From Chondrilla cf. caribensis (lineage: Eukaryota; Porifera; Demospongiae; Chondrillida; Chondrillidae), in assembly GCA_964020155.1 (NCBI GenBank), contig OZ026562.1, positions 2,738,501 through 2,802,500 of the forward strand: a stretch of 64,000 nt of DNA, read 5' to 3'. The position numbers and the translations under genes were made by a program. A model generated the notes under the pieces. That model made no database searches, was not told the origin of the DNA, and saw only the letters and a program-made list of their open reading frames with translations. Shown in pieces: positions 59,801-64,000 of this stretch (position 1 is the stretch's first letter; every line of letters starts with the position of its first letter).

Positions 59801-62800
59801 ACACAGACAATTATAGTCAGCTATTAAAGAACATATGTAAGCAAGAACAGTTACCAAAACTACAAAAATAACACAAACACATGCAAATGTGTGTGTGCAT
59901 GTACAGTAAATAATGTACACAAGTCATTTTGATAAAATTGAAAGTCATAAAATAAATGAACCTTTCACCATACATTCCATTTCACACATAGTTGTACAAA
60001 CCTTGACAAGTTATTACTTTATGCAAAATATCGTAGCTGATAGGATTATCACGTATGGGTAAATTCTTTGAGTCAATGATAATTGGAAGTAGTTTTGAAA
60101 CTGCACCATGTCGAAGAGGTGAATCCAACAGCTATAAATGTCATGTACATACAAACAGGAAATGATAGCAATGTTATCAGCATATGGATAAGCACCATGT
60201 CATAAAAACAAGCAATTTGAGTTACAAAACTCATGGGGCTGCTGCCTCCCACCCTCACAATTAAATTAATAGGGGAATTTTTATTCAGGTTTAAAGAAAA
60301 TTCACTGCAGATATTACATTCAGTGAAGCTTTTGTGCTCAAATTCCAGTCCAATTTCTATTTCTCTTAGTTTCAAAATCAGTCATCTTTTTTCATACAAT
60401 ATAAATCATAACTTCCCTGAGAGGGTTTTGTGTAGGAACACATACTACATACGTATGTCAAATATTACATACCAAAGTCAAGAAGAAATTAATATACAGT
60501 AAATACATGTGGTAAATAATAAATCTAGCTTCATCAGTACAGTAATTTCTCGTTAATCCGCCACCACTTTATCTGCCAAACCTTTTAATCCGCCATAGTT
60601 TACTAGTACCAATATAGTGTACAGTACCAATTGATATCCAGTTAATCCGGCAAACTTGTTAATCCACCATAATCTTTGAAAATGAATTGCAGTGGATTAA
60701 CGAGTATTCAGTGTACATTAATTTACAAATCTAAGCACATTTTAACATGCGTACATATGTACGTACTTATGGATTATGTACATACGTACATACATTGCAT
60801 ACGTACCTTGCAAAAAAATACAGGCAGCATTATGGGGTAAAGCTGTAATGAAAACATAAAATAAACATAAAGTGCATGTACAAGCAATAACAATTGGATT
60901 ACTGTACTTACAATACCACAGTATCAGGAAGAATAAGTGATTACACAAATGCACCATAAAACTTACATCACAAAAATCTGTTATCATCTCAATGGCTGCA
61001 TCATGTGACTTCCCACTAATAGCTATCCATACCATACTTTCAATGAGAAAATCAGTATAATCCATCAGCAATGTGTCATTGATGGTGCAAAATTTCTCAT
61101 GTGTGGAAGAAAGTAGAACAAAGAGCGAGGATACACTGGAATCATCACTTTTGGCAGTAGATGACATGCACAGAACAGGAGCAACTAATTCTGGAAGACC
61201 AAGTTCCAATTCGTATGATAATTTCATAGCAGCGGCAAACAGCTTCATGTGTGGGTTTGATCTCTTTTCCACCCCAATGCTGAAGCACTTGGTACAAAGA
61301 TTTAACAGCGTAGATTTCAAGGCCTTCATAACGGGGAGGGTATTAACTAGATGGCTCTCTTCATTGTATTCCTTGTGGCCTTCTAGTACAGCATGCAGGC
61401 AGCCCCATGCTCGCTCTACAATACTTCCCTGCTGTAAGAGACAACAGAACAGAACTAATATGTACCTCACACAACAAGCATGCAAACCAATCTCAAGTGA
61501 AAGACGTTAAAGAGCATAAAAACATGCAGATTACATGTACAACACACTACTTTGTATGCACAAGTACGCATTCATGTGCAAATTACATATTACTGTAAAT
61601 GTACCTTTGAGTTACAATCACTAGAGACTGCTTCCACTAATACAGTGTCAAACGCTCTTACAACTCCAACTGATAAGTTCTCAGGCAATGGCAGCAGTAA
61701 TAATTTTCTCAACAAGTTACCACACAATGTCGGAGCAGTGGAGGATCGCATAAAATGACAAATGGAGTTCTGCAAAAGCTCTGACATCTAAGCCATAGTA
61801 ACAAGGAAAAATTAAAGAAAGTTTGTATACTATACCACATTACATGTGCAGAATAATATGCATAATATGTCATCAAAAGCACTCAAATGCTCACTGAACT
61901 AAAAATATATATCAACAAAATATTGTACTATTAGTAGCATAGTACATACGTGTGTACAACAAGGATAACACAACTTACTGATGAGATGAAAGAGCTTTCG
62001 TTCACATCATCTGCATGACTTACAAACATGTAAGCACAAATGTCTCCAAAAGTAGCATAAAAACAATCCGCATCACTAGGGTGTCTTCGAGTTATTTTGT
62101 TGGATAATCTAAAGAGTGAAACATCAGGGAGGCTATACTTTGGTCACTAAACACACTGAAAACTCAAATCATGTATTCTAGCATTGTAGTATGTGCTAGC
62201 ATGTACAGGTAATAAAATTTAATGTATAATGAAATTCTATATATACTACAATCAATACAAATGCAGTAAAATGCATTTTTACTCACCCCAATACCAAATT
62301 ACCAAAGATCTTTCCTCCAAATTTGCTATCCACACTCTTCAGCTGTATAGAAAAATCAGAAAAGGGTTAATATCCACTGAAAATAATAATATGCATGTAC
62401 ATGCTATATCATTCTTTGGATCTTATAGGAAGGACCTATTCTCTGTGTTTCCTTCCTAAAGCCATTTGCTGACCTTTTGCAAATTGATTAGTCAATAGTC
62501 AGATCTGGGGATCTCAGGGTTATACAGGATATGCATCACTATTGGTCTTTGATGTCACCACCAATCCGGATACACAACACAACATGAATCACTCTAGTAC
62601 TTTATATAGGCAGTACATAATGGAATACGTAGCTGCCATAAATTTTGATCATCTCTATCATATTGACTAGTATACATACTACGTTCAAAGTGAGACCCAC
62701 TGCACTGCATGTATTGTATATATATTCACATGTGCACACTTACGTGGTAATACAATACTTACGTACTTGTGGATATATGTTTTGAAGAAGAGGAAGCAAT

Positions 62801-64000
62801 AGTGGATAAGTCTTTGTAGTTGAGCCATGGCCTCCTGTGATCAAAAGAGCTTCAAAACCTTTTATTAAAGTTGTACTTGAATCAATGTATTCATACCATC
62901 CCTATTGAAAATGATGACAGTTTATGCATACATGAAGTCCTATCACTGAATTGTGATTCTATACAGAATACAAACAAACCTTCAAATGAACAACAATAGC
63001 CACAACAGCACACCACAGATGAGGCACAACAAGTGGATCCCGTTCCTCAATGGAATTGAAGATTGCAGCAATAGCAGGTCTGTTATCAAGATTCTTGTGG
63101 ATAGTTATAATTTCAGGACAGATTTTATAAATCGAAGCTCTCACCTATTAAAGCAATATACGTTAAATATTGAAAATCTGAAATACAGAAAGTAAACAGC
63201 CTAACAAAGAGGCATCAACATATCAAGAATGATCATACAAAGAAAAAGAAGACAAGTGTACATACATTATACCATTTAACCAATACTGTGAATGAAGCAA
63301 GATTAGTCGATTTCCAAAATGCCCAGAAAAATGAACCCATGCTTTCTATAATTTCAGTAACCACATAATCACTTGTAGACATTAAAATACTCACATTTGT
63401 ACATTCATGTTTAACTAGTGCCCATAGTTTTTCATTCGTCCATACTGAATTTACTTCTTGTATGTGCTGCCCAATGATTTCAATGGGTGTGGACTTTATT
63501 AGTCTATGGAAACCCATCAATCCCTGTAAAGCCAGCAATTCCAAGTATAGTTTCCGCTCATTATCTGATGAAAACCTAGGTAAGAAGAAAAATGCTAAAA
63601 GCATAACTAACATCTTAGTAAAGAGTCAAAATAGCCTTACTCACGTAATCCTAGAAAATAACATACCTTCTCCCAAGTACAAGATTAGTAGTAGACAGCA
63701 GTTCACTGACATGCTGGTGTGAGAACAGAGAGAGTACACTTTACAAAAACATCATGTGCTAACCATCCCACTCATGCATGTTGATACTGAACACAAGCAA
63801 GTGGAAAAAAAAACAAACAAAAATACAGTAGCACAAGAGTGAACTCATGCAGGAACAATAAATTTGTTAGTAAGTGGTTTATCACTGAAGTGATTGGAGC
63901 ATATCTTGTCAGAATTTGAAATCCTGAGTTTTGCGCTAAAGAAGAGCTTCTGCTTCCTGTCCCAAGCACCCTTAGATACGTACAATTAAATGCTATGATG
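52434..64000 (-). CDS. LTN1: Listerin E3 ubiquitin ligase (partial, N-terminus beyond right edge)
   Basis: Listerin ubiquitinates nascent chains stalled on 60S subunits in ribosome quality control. Many short exons form a long HEAT-type helical solenoid. Examples are [20 protein letters not shown] (near 63590), [20 protein letters not shown] then [17 protein letters not shown] (near 63090), [20 protein letters not shown] (near 62900), [15 protein letters not shown] (near 55960) and [20 protein letters not shown] (near 54880). The RWD-like end reads [20 protein letters not shown] then [20 protein letters not shown] (near 54130-54040). The C-terminal RING-CH reads [35 protein letters not shown], then [19 protein letters not shown] (stop 52436-52434), with all eight zinc ligands (C4HC3). 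The extreme N-terminus is off the window. Introns hold a MITE, two R2 repeats and microsatellites. Confidence 0.93.
53445..53570. mobile_element. TA/CAGT-type MITE, degenerate copy 4 in an LTN1 intron
   Basis: Words CTACCACTGCTTTATCTGCT, AAACCATAATATTTGCTATA and CAGATAATCCACCTAAAATC align with the interior of the copy at 60540-60713. The ends are no longer clear. Confidence 0.55.
53610..53942. repeat. Dispersed repeat R2, CpG-rich copy, in an LTN1 intron
   Basis: About 330 bp starts near AACAAGTAATTCGAGTTC and ends near GGGGCTGCCTGCGGCAGCCC. It begins with an inverted pair (AAGTAATTCGAGT ... ACTCGAATTACTT) around GGGGCTGCCGCCCC, holds a (TA)n run at 53823-53878, and ends in a GGGGCTGCC hairpin. 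The copy at 60208-60490 aligns along the whole length. Confidence 0.8.
53823..53878. repeat. (TA)n microsatellite inside repeat R2
   Basis: A nearly pure TA run of about 56 bp lies where the other R2 copy has only CATACTACATACGTATG, so it expanded after the copies separated. Confidence 0.9.
60208..60490. repeat. Dispersed repeat R2, CpG-depleted copy, in an LTN1 intron
   Basis: It aligns with 53610-53942 through AAAACTCATGGGGCTGCTGC, AATTCCAGTCCAATTTCTAT, TTTCAAAATCAGTCATCTTT and TACAATATAAATCAT. Most differences are C-to-T or G-to-A at sites that are CpG in the other copy. Confidence 0.75.
60540..60713. mobile_element. TA/CAGT-type MITE, copy 3, in an LTN1 intron
   Basis: The 174-bp element is reverse-oriented relative to copies 1 and 2. 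It starts CAGTAATTTCTCGTTAATCC and ends GTGGATTAACGAGTATTCAG then TG, flanked by TA on both sides. The interior (CCTTTTAATCCGCC, GGTACTG-like core) matches the other copies. Confidence 0.8.

Overview
The window looks like animal nuclear DNA from an early-branching metazoan, most likely a sponge (demosponge). The reasons are AT-rich sequence, compact genes with mostly short introns, sub-kilobase intergenic gaps, and metazoan adhesion and signalling genes (integrin beta, a mucin/EGF/cadherin receptor, class IA PI3-kinase regulatory subunits) beside housekeeping genes. Species was inferred only from these traits. Exon boundaries were read by eye from GT/AG sites and reading frame.

Layout, left to right. 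(1) 263-3942, minus: N-terminal part of XPB/ERCC3, running off the left edge. (2) 4083-6617, plus: complete calreticulin ending in KDEL, head-to-head with ERCC3. The 140-bp shared promoter contains a perfect ER-stress element CCAAT-N9-CCACG and a CRE palindrome. (3) 7527-17758, minus: a large surface receptor with signal peptide, Ser/Thr-rich mucin repeats, one EGF, about 14 cadherin repeats, one membrane helix and a cytoplasmic tail. (4) 19176-22302, minus, and 22946-25331, plus: two head-to-head paralogous PI3K regulatory subunits (nSH2-iSH2-cSH2). (5) 25332-27996: mostly unassigned, with traces of an unrecognised minus-strand gene. (6) 27997-29608 NDUFA11-like complex I subunit and 30030-30992 intronless NUDC. 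A 118-bp hairpin transposon sits between them, 57 bp before the NUDC ATG. (7) 31500-39104, minus: integrin beta. (8) 39105-46500: an accessory, repeat-rich zone with a reverse-transcriptase-associated fragment, a MITE, two broken alpha-galactosidase (GH27) fragments in unexpected order, CA microsatellites, two more hairpin elements and a Crypton-like recombinase relic. (9) 46515-50400, minus: a decayed APE-type LINE. (10) 52434-64000, minus: Listerin (LTN1) lacking its N-terminus, which lies beyond the right edge; its introns hold several dispersed repeats.

The genes do not form a pathway. Recurrent themes are head-to-head gene pairs and small non-autonomous DNA elements. Two MITE-like families are visible: one with CAGT termini and TA target duplications, and one of hairpins ending in TAGTCT...AGACTA with 10-bp target duplications. 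The second may be undescribed.
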